A stretch of DNA of 64,000 nt from an uncultured Methanomassiliicoccus sp. (GTDB lineage: Archaea > Thermoplasmatota > Thermoplasmata > Methanomassiliicoccales > Methanomassiliicoccaceae): the NCBI GenBank assembly GCA_944319735.1, contig CALUEU010000004.1:1-64000 (forward strand), in the 5' to 3' direction. The notes below the pieces were generated by a model, which was not told the DNA's origin, searched no databases, and worked only from the letters and a program-made list of their open reading frames with translations. The translations under genes and the position numbers were made by a program. The first letter of the stretch is position 1. Every line of letters starts with the position of its first letter. Of this stretch, positions 34,316-43,239 are shown piece after piece.

Positions 34316-35473
34316 ATGTTTTTAACCAGAGAAGAAGAGCAGATCCTTGCGGGCGAATTCGGGGAAGGGAAAAAGAAAGCAATGGAGCTGTTAGTAGCTC
34401 TGGGTGACATATACAAGGCGGAAAGACTCATTCCTATAACTTCAGCCCATCTTTCTGGCGTTTCTTACAAAACGATTGGTGAAGGAGGAATTTCTTTTCT
34501 GGAAGAGATGTCTAGGGACTCAAAAGTATGTGTGCCGACGACGCTGAATCCCCCTGGTATGGATCGTGAAAAATGGAAAGGAATGGGTATTTCAGAACAT
34601 TTTGCCGAACGGCAGCACAAGATTATCTCGTGCTATGAATCATTGGGAGTAACGTCTAACTGTTCATGCACTCCATATCTAGATGTAAACATTCCTAAAA
34701 TCGGAGAGCATGTTTCATGGGCGGAGTCGAGCGCTCTTTCTTATGTTAACTCTGTAATTGGAGCCAAAACAAACCGTGAAGGCGGTCCCGGAGCCTTGGC
34801 AGCAGCCATACTGGGAAAAACACCTGAATACGGTTTACATCTGAGTGAAAACCGTGCACCTTCAATCACAATCGAAGTAAAGGCTTCAGATGTTAATTAT
34901 TCCGTTTTAGGGCAGGCTGTCGGGCAGCTTGGAGGGGGCAGAATTCCTTACTTTAAAGGAATCAGGCCTACAAAAGATCAGCTGAAGACACTTGCAGCCG
35001 CCATGGCTGCTGCTGGCTCTGTAGCATTATTCTATGTAGACGGCGTAACGCCTGTTCCAGCAGACACATCAGAAACTGAAAAAATTTCAATTGATGATAA
35101 AGAACTGCAGTCAGTAAGAGATAAGATGAGTTCTGGTAACGATCCAGAACTGATAGCCTTAGGCTGTCCTCACCTGTCTTGTGAGGAGATACATTCTTTA
35201 GCGTCCAAATTGAAAAATAAGACGAAGAGAGGAGACATTGAAGTATGGTTCTGCACTTCCAGATGTACTGTTGCAAAGTGTAAAAAAGATCTTGACATCC
35301 TTTCTAAATTCGGTAATGTCATCTGCGATACCTGCATGATTGTAACTCCAATTGAAGAACGTTTCAAATGCACTGCTGTGGATTCAGGTAAGGCCTGTAA
35401 TTATCTTCCTACTTTATGTTCTCAGAAAGTGGTCTTTAGAGACACAGATGATCTGCTGGAGATGATTCAATGA
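34316..35473 (+). CDS. Mevalonate-5-phosphate dehydratase large subunit (aconitase X)
   Basis: A 385-residue DUF521/aconitase-X protein. It dehydrates mevalonate-5-phosphate to trans-anhydromevalonate-5-phosphate in the archaeal mevalonate pathway to isoprenoid lipids. Typical blocks are ITSAHLSGVSYKTIGEGG, TTLNPPGMD, TSNCSCTPYL, SSALSYVNSVIGAKTNREGGP and the C-terminal CDTCMIV, which with the upstream cysteines binds an iron-sulfur cluster. MFLTREEEQILAGEFG is the conserved start, so ATG 34316 is chosen over an earlier TTG that falls in the promoter zone. It overlaps the next gene by four bases. Confidence 0.9.
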   Translation: MFLTREEEQILAGEFGEGKKKAMELLVALGDIYKAERLIPITSAHLSGVSYKTIGEGGISFLEEMSRDSKVCVPTTLNPPGMDREKWKGMGISEHFAERQHKIISCYESLGVTSNCSCTPYLDVNIPKIGEHVSWAESSALSYVNSVIGAKTNREGGPGALAAAILGKTPEYGLHLSENRAPSITIEVKASDVNYSVLGQAVGQLGGGRIPYFKGIRPTKDQLKTLAAAMAAAGSVALFYVDGVTPVPADTSETEKISIDDKELQSVRDKMSSGNDPELIALGCPHLSCEEIHSLASKLKNKTKRGDIEVWFCTSRCTVAKCKKDLDILSKFGNVICDTCMIVTPIEERFKCTAVDSGKACNYLPTLCSQKVVFRDTDDLLEMIQ

Positions 35474-36243
35474 TACTGACTGGAAGAAAAATTTCACAAG
35501 GCAAATCTCAGGGAAAAGTGCTATTGTGCCCCAATCCTGTGAGTTTTCTAGGGGGAGTAAGTCCTGCAGACGGAAAAGTGTCGGATGCATCTGTGAACGG
35601 ACAATCTGCAACAGGCCGAGTATTTGCGTTTCCTCGCGGCAAAGGCAGTACTGTAGGATCTTATGTAATCATGGATATGAAGCAACATGGAACACTGCCT
35701 GCAGCAATTATAAACGAATCTGCCGAACCGATAGTAGCAACAGGTGCAGTCATGGCTTCAGTTCCTATGGTAGACTCAATAGACTTATCACTTCTCAGAG
35801 AAGGAGATGAGTGCATAGTAGATGGATCAACTGGGACTGTGGAGCTTCCTGACGTTAAAGAAATCAACGTTGTAAGTTGCGTGATCAAAGACGGTGAAAA
35901 AATTCTCTTTTTGAGACGCTCCTCTAAAGTCGGGACTTTTCAGGGATACTGGTCTGCAGTGAGCGGCTTCATAGAGGTTAATGAAACACCTCTCGAGACT
36001 GCAATAAAAGAAGTAAGGGAAGAAACTACCTTAATCTCTGAACCTGTGAAGATAGGAGAGCCTTTCAAAGTTAGAGATGGAGACACCGTTTGGGTAATCC
36101 ATCCTTTTTTGTTTGAAGAAAAAGACTGTTCAATTCAAATCGACTGGGAACATACAGAATACAAATGGGTCTGTGTAAGTGAAACTGCATCATATCAATG
36201 CGTTCCTGGACTCGATATTGTATACAAATCGCTGGGAATCTGA
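35470..36243 (+). CDS. Mevalonate-5-phosphate dehydratase small subunit fused to a Nudix domain
   Basis: A 257-residue fusion. Residues 1-130 are the DUF126 swivelling domain of aconitase X (GRKISQGKSQGKVLLCPNPVSFLGG, FPRGKGSTVGSYVIMDM, PIVATGAVMASVPMVD). Residues 133-257 are a Nudix hydrolase domain with GFIEVNETPLETAIKEVREET, which fits the Nudix box apart from K for the first R. The small subunit normally ends near residue 135, so the Nudix part is an addition. It starts in the ATGA overlap with the large subunit. The Nudix domain may act on a prenyl or nucleotide diphosphate, but this is a guess. Confidence 0.88.
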   Translation: MILTGRKISQGKSQGKVLLCPNPVSFLGGVSPADGKVSDASVNGQSATGRVFAFPRGKGSTVGSYVIMDMKQHGTLPAAIINESAEPIVATGAVMASVPMVDSIDLSLLREGDECIVDGSTGTVELPDVKEINVVSCVIKDGEKILFLRRSSKVGTFQGYWSAVSGFIEVNETPLETAIKEVREETTLISEPVKIGEPFKVRDGDTVWVIHPFLFEEKDCSIQIDWEHTEYKWVCVSETASYQCVPGLDIVYKSLGI

Positions 36244-36319
36244 AAATCGAAACTGTAAGAAACAGATTTACAAATGGTCCAGTTATCTATATATACCTCT
36301 TTTTCTTTGAGAAAAATTA

Positions 36320-36340
36320 TTGACTGACCGACAGTCAGTA
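36320..36340. promoter_or_regulatory. TetR-type operator, copy 2
   Basis: TTGACTGACCGACAGTCAGT matches the copy at 34209 at all but two positions, keeping TGACTG-N5-CAGTCA. It lies 70-90 bases before the exporter start codon. Between it and the ATG is a GC-rich imperfect hairpin (CCCAGCGGGT and ACCGCGTTGGG, 36368-36396) in the likely 5' leader. Confidence 0.8.
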
Positions 36341-36410
36341 TGACCGCCGGCTTATTACAATTAAACACCCAGCGGGTCATCTTGCACCGCGTTGGGTATG
36401 AGGTGTTGAG

Positions 36411-38060
36411 ATGGAAAACGCGAATGTTACAAATGCTCCAAGTAAACCAGAAATCGACGTTAAGAAAATAAGAACGCCGATTATGATCGGTTTGATCCTT
36501 GGTATGTTGCTTGCTTGTATTGACGGTACAGTCGTTGGTACAAGCATTCCAACAATCATCGAGGATCTGGGTGGCGCCGAAATTTATACTTGGTTAATTA
36601 CTATTTACCTACTTGCTGAAACGATTACCACCCCTATAGCAGGTAAGATGTCTGATATCTATGGAAGAAAGCCTGTATTCTTACTGGGTATGATCTTATT
36701 CTTAGGAGGTTCAATCTTTGCAGGTTTCTCACAAAACATGGAAGGACTAATCATTGGACGTGCTGTTCAAGGTCTTGGTGGCGGTATGCTTATTCCAGTT
36801 GCCATGGCAACTGTAGCTGATTTATATACTCCTCAAGAAAGAGGAAAAATGCAAGGTATCCTGGGTGCAATATTTGCCATTGCAAGTGCAATAGGACCAT
36901 TTATTGGTGGTGTAATTGTAGATAATGCAAGCTGGCACTGGGTGTTCTTTGTAAATATTCCAATAGGTATCTTAGCAATAGCATTTACAGCAATTAAATT
37001 CCCAAAAACTCACGCAGAATCAAATGCTAAAATCGATTATCTTGGAATGGGAGCATTATCTGCATTTTTAGCTCTGTTAATTATGGTTGTAACATTCGGA
37101 GGTGGAACATATCCATGGGGTAGCTTCGAGATAATTGGTATGAGTATCGCAGCAATCATCTTCCTAGGTCTCTTTATCTATATTGAAACAAGAGTGGAAG
37201 AACCATTAGTCCCTCTTCGCCTCTTCCGCAATCGTACATTCACAGCAGGAAGCATCGGTCTGCTGGTTATGGCATTAGGTCTTTTTGGAATATTATCCTA
37301 TATTGCAATATATCTTCAAGAGTATGTTGGTCTAAGTGCTACAAACAGCGGTGCTACATTAATTCCTTTAACAATAGGTATGACCATTACCTCAGTGGGA
37401 AGTGGTTTCTTACTTAAGAAGACTGGATATATGCCTTGGTTGATAGTTGGACCTCCAGTCTCAGCACTCGGTCTGTATTTGATATCTACTCTTGGAATGG
37501 GAAGTCCTCAGTCTGATGCATCCCTGTATCTCATCATTGCAGGATTAGGTATGGGTTGTGTAATGTCTAATTTCATCGTAGCAGCACAGAACATCACTCC
37601 AAGACGTGACATGGGTGTGATGACTTCTACCATGAGCTTATTCAGAAGCATAGGTGGAACTGTAGGTGCAGCCATAATCGGAACGCTGATCAATAACCGC
37701 ATAGCAATAGAACTTCAGCAGAACATTCCAGCAGATGTGTACAATGTAGTTCCTCATACAACTGGCATTCTGGATGGTTTGAAAGAGATAGTCGCTCTAT
37801 TCCCACAATATCCAACATTGGAATTAGATATCATGTATTCATACGGGCAGAGTCTTTCATATGCATTTGTTATATGTGCGATAATTGTTCTATGCACAAT
37901 CATTGCCAGCCTCCTGGTAAAACGTGTGCCTCTTAAAACTGATGAGGAATATGAGCAGCTTAATCTTGAAGCAGAACAGGCTCACGAAGAAGAAGTGGCA
38001 AGGAAGAGAGAAAGAGAAATTCAAAAACACAATAAACACAAAGATAACGGCTCTATTTGA
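36411..38060 (+). CDS. MFS drug exporter, DHA2 (14-helix, EmrB-like) family
   Basis: A 549-residue transporter. The N-terminal helix LACIDGTVVGTSIPTIIEDLGG, the loop KMSDIYGRKPVF, motif C-like GAIFAIASAIGPFIGGVIV and the Asp-rich FFVNIPIGILAIAF block are classic for the DHA2 family. Fourteen helices are expected, with a charged C-terminal tail (EEEVARKRERE). It probably expels toxic hydrophobic compounds using protons. A TetR-type operator upstream matches the one before the tetR gene, so induction by the exported compound is likely. Confidence 0.9.
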   Translation: MENANVTNAPSKPEIDVKKIRTPIMIGLILGMLLACIDGTVVGTSIPTIIEDLGGAEIYTWLITIYLLAETITTPIAGKMSDIYGRKPVFLLGMILFLGGSIFAGFSQNMEGLIIGRAVQGLGGGMLIPVAMATVADLYTPQERGKMQGILGAIFAIASAIGPFIGGVIVDNASWHWVFFVNIPIGILAIAFTAIKFPKTHAESNAKIDYLGMGALSAFLALLIMVVTFGGGTYPWGSFEIIGMSIAAIIFLGLFIYIETRVEEPLVPLRLFRNRTFTAGSIGLLVMALGLFGILSYIAIYLQEYVGLSATNSGATLIPLTIGMTITSVGSGFLLKKTGYMPWLIVGPPVSALGLYLISTLGMGSPQSDASLYLIIAGLGMGCVMSNFIVAAQNITPRRDMGVMTSTMSLFRSIGGTVGAAIIGTLINNRIAIELQQNIPADVYNVVPHTTGILDGLKEIVALFPQYPTLELDIMYSYGQSLSYAFVICAIIVLCTIIASLLVKRVPLKTDEEYEQLNLEAEQAHEEEVARKREREIQKHNKHKDNGSI

Positions 38061-38068
38061 GCCTGATC

Positions 38069-38085
38069 TTTTCTTTTTTATTTTA
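38069..38085 (+). terminator. T-rich terminator after the exporter
   Basis: CTTTTCTTTTTTATTTTA, starting eight bases after the stop codon, is a typical archaeal poly-T terminator. Confidence 0.45.
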
Positions 38086-38239
38086 CATTTATAATCTAAA
38101 ATTGTTATATATTATATATCAATCTGTTTAATTACTTTAAAATTGCATGTCTGCATGTTTCTGTGAGTAATAATATTAAAAGAAAAAATATATTAAGATT
38201 AAGGCTGAAGATTTACTTCAGCCAGGTGTTTTGTTGCGT

Positions 38240-40858
38240 TTATTCGGCAATCATTTTTCTTAGTACGGTCTGCAGAATACCGCCGTTTTTGATATACTCG
38301 AGTTCTGCAGGAACATCCACTCTTGAAAGAACGTTGAACTCTTTCTTCTTGCCGTCTTTTGTTGCTGTTATTTTGACAACCGATTTAGGCTCCATATTCT
38401 CTAAGTCTATATCAAAAGTCTCAGATCCGTCAAGATTAAGAGTTTCAGCACTCTCTCCGTTCATGAACTGCAGGGGAATTATGCCCATCCCTATCAAGTT
38501 TGAACGGTGAATCCTTTCAAAAGACTCTGCAACTACGGCTTTTATTCCCAGCATGAATGGGCCCTTTGCAGCCCAGTCTCTTGAGCTTCCGGTACCATAC
38601 TCTTTTCCTGCAATTACAATCAAAGGAGTATTTTCTGAAACATATTTCTGGGACACTTCAAACATGGTGCCGTTTTCTCCGTCAGGCATGTGTTTTGAAT
38701 AACCCCCTTCAGTTCCGGGAGCTATTTTGTTTCTCAGGCGGATGTTGGCGAAGGTCCCTCTCATCATTACTTCATGATTTCCTCTTCTGGATCCATATGA
38801 GTTAAAGTCAGCAGGTTTTATTCCTAATGAAATCAGATACTTCCCTGCATCCGACTTGTCTGAAAATTCTCCAGCAGGTGAGATGTGATCAGTAGTTATG
38901 GAATCACCCAAACTTGCCAGCGCCCTTGCATTTTTGATGCTGTTTACTGCGGGCTTAGAAGTAAGATTATTGAAAAACGGAGGATTTTGAATATATGTTG
39001 ATTTTTTATCCCAGCTGTACAGTGCTCCTTCTGGCACATTTATATCATCCCATCTGAAAGATCCTTTGAAAATGTTATTATATTGTAATTTAAATGTTTC
39101 AGATGTGACATACTTCTCTATCAGTGCATTTATTTCTTCTTCATCTGGCCAGATGTCTTTGAGGAATATTTCTTTTCCGTTTACAATTCCCAATGGTTCT
39201 TTATCTAGATCTATGTCCACACGTCCTGCTATTGCAAATGCAATGACTAATGGAGGTGATGCTAGATAGTTGGCTTTTACATACGGGGATACGCGGCCTT
39301 CAAAGTTACGATTTGCTGAAACTACAGCTGCAGCAATTAGATCATTGTCTTGAATTGTCGATCTTATGTCTTCTCTTAAAGGTCCGCTGTTGCCGATACA
39401 GGTCATACAGCCGTATCCAGTAACATGAAATCTGAGTTTTTCTAAATACTGCAGCAGGCCAGAATTTTTCAGATAGTCTGTGACTACTTTAGATCCAGGT
39501 GATAATGAAGCTTTAACATAATCTTTAACATCTAGCCCTGCCTCGACAGCTTTCTTTGCCAGTAATCCTGCAGCAATCATTACTGATGGGTTAGCAGTAT
39601 TCGTGCAGGATGTGATAGAGGCAATAACTACAGAGCCGTCTGATAATCCATTAACACTCCTTTTCTGAATTCCAGCGTTTTTAAGGAGCTCTTCAAAGCT
39701 CTCTTTCATTTTATCAAGTGGAATCCTGTCCTGCGGCCTTTTATGTCCTGCTAGTGAAGGAACGACTGTGCTGAGATCAAGTTCCAGAGTGTCTGTGTAC
39801 TTAGGTTCATCAGTGTACCACAGACCCTGTGTTTTTGCATATTGCTCAATTATTTCGATATGTTCAATATTTCTGCCTGAAAGCTTCAGGTATTCCAGTG
39901 TTTTTTCATCAATCGGGAAAAATCCAAGTGTGGCACCATATTCCGGCCCCATGTTAGCTATGGTAGCCCTGTCGGCAACTTCCAGATTTTTATATCCAGG
40001 CCCATAGAATTCTACAAACTTGCCTACAACTCCTTTCTTTCTCAGCATTTCTACTACGGTAAGAACAAGATCTGTAGCAGTCACTCCAGCTTTCAGCGAA
40101 CCTGTAAGTTTGAATCCTATGACATCTGGTAGCTTCATATAGCACGGCTGACCCAGCATAACTGCTTCTGCTTCAATCCCTCCAACTCCCCATCCGACAA
40201 CTCCCAGACCATTGATCTGTGTTGTGTGGGAATCAGTTCCAAAACATGAATCAGGATATGCAACTTTGCTGCCGTTTACTTCTTTTACATGAATGAGTGG
40301 TGAAAGATACTCTAAATTAATCTGATGAATAATTCCATTTCCTGGAGGAACGACTCTGAAATTGTTGAAGGCAGTCTGAGCCCATTTTAAAAGGGCATAT
40401 CTTTCAGCGTTGCGTTCAAACTCAATTTTTTCATTGAGTTCTTGAGAATCAGGAGTACCGGCATGATCTACCTGTATTGAATGATCAATGACAAGATCTA
40501 CAGGAATCAGCGGATTTATTTTGGCCGGGTCTTTTCCCAAGGCTGCCACAGCACTTCTCATCGCAGCCAAGTCCACAACTGCCGGAACACCTGTGAAATC
40601 TTGTAAAATTACTCTTGCTGGGATAAATGGTATATCCATGTCTGCATTGCCGCTGGGACTCCAGGATGCTACATTCTTAACATCTTCTTCAGTAATCAGG
40701 AATCCATCTTCCTGCCTGAGAATAGATTCTATCAGAACCTTGATGGAGTATGGAACGTCTTTCAAGCTGAGATATCCCAGCTCTTCAAGCTTTTTCAAAC
40801 TGTAAATTGTGATTTCTCCATCTTTTGTTTTGATGGTATCAGTAAATTTAGAATTCAT
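38240..40858 (-). CDS. acnA: Aconitate hydratase (AcnA/IRP type)
   Basis: An 872-residue monomeric aconitase. The [4Fe-4S] ligands are in SITSCTNTANPS and GYGCMTCIGNSGPL. Substrate-binding arginines appear in SYGSRRGNHEVMMRGTF and GTGSSRDWAAKGP. It converts citrate and isocitrate via cis-aconitate, feeding 2-oxoglutarate and glutamate synthesis. In many methanogens this step is served by shorter aconitase-like proteins, so a full AcnA of bacterial-like type suggests transfer. It is a single gene with no other TCA gene nearby. Confidence 0.95.
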   Translation of the reverse strand: MNSKFTDTIKTKDGEITIYSLKKLEELGYLSLKDVPYSIKVLIESILRQEDGFLITEEDVKNVASWSPSGNADMDIPFIPARVILQDFTGVPAVVDLAAMRSAVAALGKDPAKINPLIPVDLVIDHSIQVDHAGTPDSQELNEKIEFERNAERYALLKWAQTAFNNFRVVPPGNGIIHQINLEYLSPLIHVKEVNGSKVAYPDSCFGTDSHTTQINGLGVVGWGVGGIEAEAVMLGQPCYMKLPDVIGFKLTGSLKAGVTATDLVLTVVEMLRKKGVVGKFVEFYGPGYKNLEVADRATIANMGPEYGATLGFFPIDEKTLEYLKLSGRNIEHIEIIEQYAKTQGLWYTDEPKYTDTLELDLSTVVPSLAGHKRPQDRIPLDKMKESFEELLKNAGIQKRSVNGLSDGSVVIASITSCTNTANPSVMIAAGLLAKKAVEAGLDVKDYVKASLSPGSKVVTDYLKNSGLLQYLEKLRFHVTGYGCMTCIGNSGPLREDIRSTIQDNDLIAAAVVSANRNFEGRVSPYVKANYLASPPLVIAFAIAGRVDIDLDKEPLGIVNGKEIFLKDIWPDEEEINALIEKYVTSETFKLQYNNIFKGSFRWDDINVPEGALYSWDKKSTYIQNPPFFNNLTSKPAVNSIKNARALASLGDSITTDHISPAGEFSDKSDAGKYLISLGIKPADFNSYGSRRGNHEVMMRGTFANIRLRNKIAPGTEGGYSKHMPDGENGTMFEVSQKYVSENTPLIVIAGKEYGTGSSRDWAAKGPFMLGIKAVVAESFERIHRSNLIGMGIIPLQFMNGESAETLNLDGSETFDIDLENMEPKSVVKITATKDGKKKEFNVLSRVDVPAELEYIKNGGILQTVLRKMIAE

Positions 40859-40989
40859 AGCTGCTCAGGGCTATTAATGAAATGAGATATTTCAACGTTT
40901 TTGAATATCCGATATAACATTAACATCATTCTAAAGTTTATAAAAAAATATGAGCAGAAACTGTCATCAGACAGTTCTGCTTTGTTAGC

Positions 40990-42069
40990 TTATTCAGTTC
41001 TCGTTTTGGCTACAGCTTCAGCCTTGTTCTTTTCCTGCTCTATTGAAGCTTCTAGATTTTTAAGGTCTATACGGAGTTCTTCAATGGATGGTATGGGACC
41101 AAGGATGTCGTCTGGTTTTCCTACAGCCTTTTCAATGCTCTCTACATCAGAAATCTCTCTTGCTGGTGCGTTCTTTCCACTTCCCAGATAGTCTGAGATT
41201 CCTTCCATTATGCTGGTTATTTCAAATGGTATGATCCATTTGGTAGATTGCCCTTCTCCGAGTGACTGCATGGTCTGTAATGACAGTACAGTCATAGCTT
41301 TTGAATCAAGGGTGCTTGCACCGACTGACATTATACGAAGCTTCTGTGCTTCTCCTTGGCTCTGAAGAATAATTGCTAACCTCTCACCTTCAGCTTCCAG
41401 TACTTTGGACTGCCTCAGACCTTCAGCCTGAAGGATACGGGATTTCTTCTCACCTTCAGCCTGCAGGATAGCACCGGTTTTTTCTCCGTCTGCACGAAGA
41501 ATTGTTGCACGCCTCATTCTCTCTGCTGAAGTCTGCTCTTCCATTGCCTGTTTGACTTTTGGAGCAGGGTCTACTTCCCTAATCTCAACGGCATCAACCT
41601 TTACACCCCATTTATCAGTGGATTCATCGAGAATGTCTCTCAGGCGTAAGTTGATTTTTTCCCTGCTGGAAAGGATTTCATCAAGTTCCATGTCACCGAT
41701 GACTGAACGGAGTGTTGTCTGTGCAAGATACACAGTTGCAGAACGGTAGTTGGTAACTTGGAAATATGCTTTAGCGGGGTCAATGACCTTGATATAAATT
41801 ATTGCATCAACATTTGTTGGTGAATTATCTTTTGTAATAACTTCTTGACTTGGAACATCTAAAACTTGGGTACGGAGATCCATCTTTATTACTTGACTCA
41901 CAATTGGAGTTACTACATTGATACCTGGATTCAGAACCCTCATAAATGTACCTAGTCTAATGTATATTCCCTGCTCATACGGGCTTACGATTTTTACGCT
42001 CCCATAGACAATTGCTAGCACTACGATGATAGCAAAAATAGTAAGACCTAACACTAGGCTTTGATCCAT
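40990..42069 (-). CDS. Stomatin-like SPFH/Band 7 membrane protein
   Basis: The product is 359 residues. It has one N-terminal transmembrane helix (LGLTIFAIIVVLAIVYGSV), then an SPFH domain (SPYEQGIYIRLGTFMRVLNPG; SQEVITKDNSPTNVDAIIYIKV), then a coiled coil with repeated ILQAEGE(R/K) units at about residues 205-255. Stomatins assemble into membrane rings that organise protein turnover and microdomains. It lies directly downstream of the NfeD gene, the classic partner in archaea and bacteria. Confidence 0.93.
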   Translation of the reverse strand: MDQSLVLGLTIFAIIVVLAIVYGSVKIVSPYEQGIYIRLGTFMRVLNPGINVVTPIVSQVIKMDLRTQVLDVPSQEVITKDNSPTNVDAIIYIKVIDPAKAYFQVTNYRSATVYLAQTTLRSVIGDMELDEILSSREKINLRLRDILDESTDKWGVKVDAVEIREVDPAPKVKQAMEEQTSAERMRRATILRADGEKTGAILQAEGEKKSRILQAEGLRQSKVLEAEGERLAIILQSQGEAQKLRIMSVGASTLDSKAMTVLSLQTMQSLGEGQSTKWIIPFEITSIMEGISDYLGSGKNAPAREISDVESIEKAVGKPDDILGPIPSIEELRIDLKNLEASIEQEKNKAEAVAKTRTE

Positions 42070-42155
42070 TTGAGTGACCTCAATTACATACTCATGTATA
42101 GGTACTAAAACAATTTGGTTAAAAATTAAGAAAAAATTGAAGGTTGACCTTCAAT

Positions 42156-42863
42156 TTAGATTTCTTCAACGCGGACGCCGTTCGCATCTTTGGAGATAAC
42201 CCTTACCTCTGTTCCTGCATATATATTGCAGTCAGCTGTGGCGTTAAAGACTTCATCACCGATTTTGACTTTTCCTGTTCCAAGTCCGGGAGAAATTAGT
42301 GTTATAACTATTGCTGTCTCTCCTTCTCCTTTTTTGGATTTTGCAGGTTTTGCCTCCTCAATCTTTGGTGCAGGTGCTTTTGCTTCTTGAGAAGAATATT
42401 TGTTGTATTCTTCTTGAGATATCTCTTCTACAGTCACATGAACTCCTTCGGAAGCTATGATCTTAACAGGGGTGCCTGCCGGGATATTGCTGCTAGCTTC
42501 AGCACTCCAGACTTCGCCGTTTACTCTGACTTTTCCTAGCATGGTGCTTGGAGTAATCATCGTGGTAACGACTCCCACCCGTCCCACAAGCGACGTTCCC
42601 ACTAACGTTTCTGGAGGAGCCACCGGGGACATTCTCTTGTACAGCTGTATAGCTAAAACTGCTGCCACTATCAGGATTATTACTGCAAGAATCGGTGTGT
42701 AGATTGTAAGAAGCTGATCAGGAATGAAAATAAACACAATTCCCAGAATTGTAAGCATTGTAGCAGGAACGATTATGAAGTTACCTGGTGCAGCTGCTTC
42801 AGCTAAAAGCAGGATTATACCGATGATAAGCATTATGATTGCAATCATCATCTCGTCTATCAT
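42156..42863 (-). CDS. NfeD-like membrane protein with two OB-fold domains
   Basis: The product is 235 residues from the ATG at 42863; the frame extends to a TTG at 42905. There are three to four N-terminal helices, then two similar NfeD OB-fold domains: GTSLVGRVGVV...GKVRVNGEVWSAEASSNIPAGTPVKI and TAIVITLISPGLGTGKVKIGDEVFNATADCNIYAGTEVRV. They are clearly related to each other, pointing to internal duplication. A flexible Pro/Ala/Lys linker joins them. It forms an operon with the stomatin gene 86 bases downstream and probably supports its assembly. The N-terminal serine-protease domain of long NfeD forms is absent. Confidence 0.9.
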   Translation of the reverse strand: MIDEMMIAIIMLIIGIILLLAEAAAPGNFIIVPATMLTILGIVFIFIPDQLLTIYTPILAVIILIVAAVLAIQLYKRMSPVAPPETLVGTSLVGRVGVVTTMITPSTMLGKVRVNGEVWSAEASSNIPAGTPVKIIASEGVHVTVEEISQEEYNKYSSQEAKAPAPKIEEAKPAKSKKGEGETAIVITLISPGLGTGKVKIGDEVFNATADCNIYAGTEVRVISKDANGVRVEEI

Positions 42864-43239
42864 AACCGGGTTATCGCGTTCTACAATTATAAAGTGTACT
42901 ATCAATATTCTGATATCAGTTGTATTTTTTCGATATTCGTATTAATATTATGAAATAATATCGTTATCTGTTTGTCATCTTATTTTTTCGATTACAAACA
43001 CCTAGATTTCCCAGTTTTAACCATTATCTTAATTTTTACACATAGCTTACCAATTGTAATAAAAAACACTCAAAGACTGTAGAGAATGTTGTAAATGTTA
43101 AGATGTCGCCTTCTAAGAAATCTGCAGCTGAATAACTTCACCATGATTTGAGGTTACTCAGAAGCACCAATCAGATGCAAACAAAACCTTCTCATATTGT
43201 CGGACGCTTAAAATAGATTAAAGTAACATAGAACACCAG
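42864..43239. other. Divergent intergenic region
   Basis: 376 bases between NfeD (leftward) and the GNAT gene (rightward). It is AT rich in the left half. The only supported element is CTTAAAATAGATTA at 43207-43220, about 27 bases before the GTG start at 43240, a TATA box suited to leaderless transcription and nearly identical to the one before the nitrogenase-like operon. No clear small RNA could be established. Confidence 0.45.

Noticed and set aside
38163-38510. Rightward 115-residue frame at the end of acnA
   Set aside because: Mostly antisense to the conserved aconitase C-terminus, with no domain pattern.
43100-43190. C/D-box-like motifs before the GNAT gene
   Set aside because: The C box is poor (ATGATTTGA) and the D and D' boxes are not correctly spaced; not supportable as a guide RNA.
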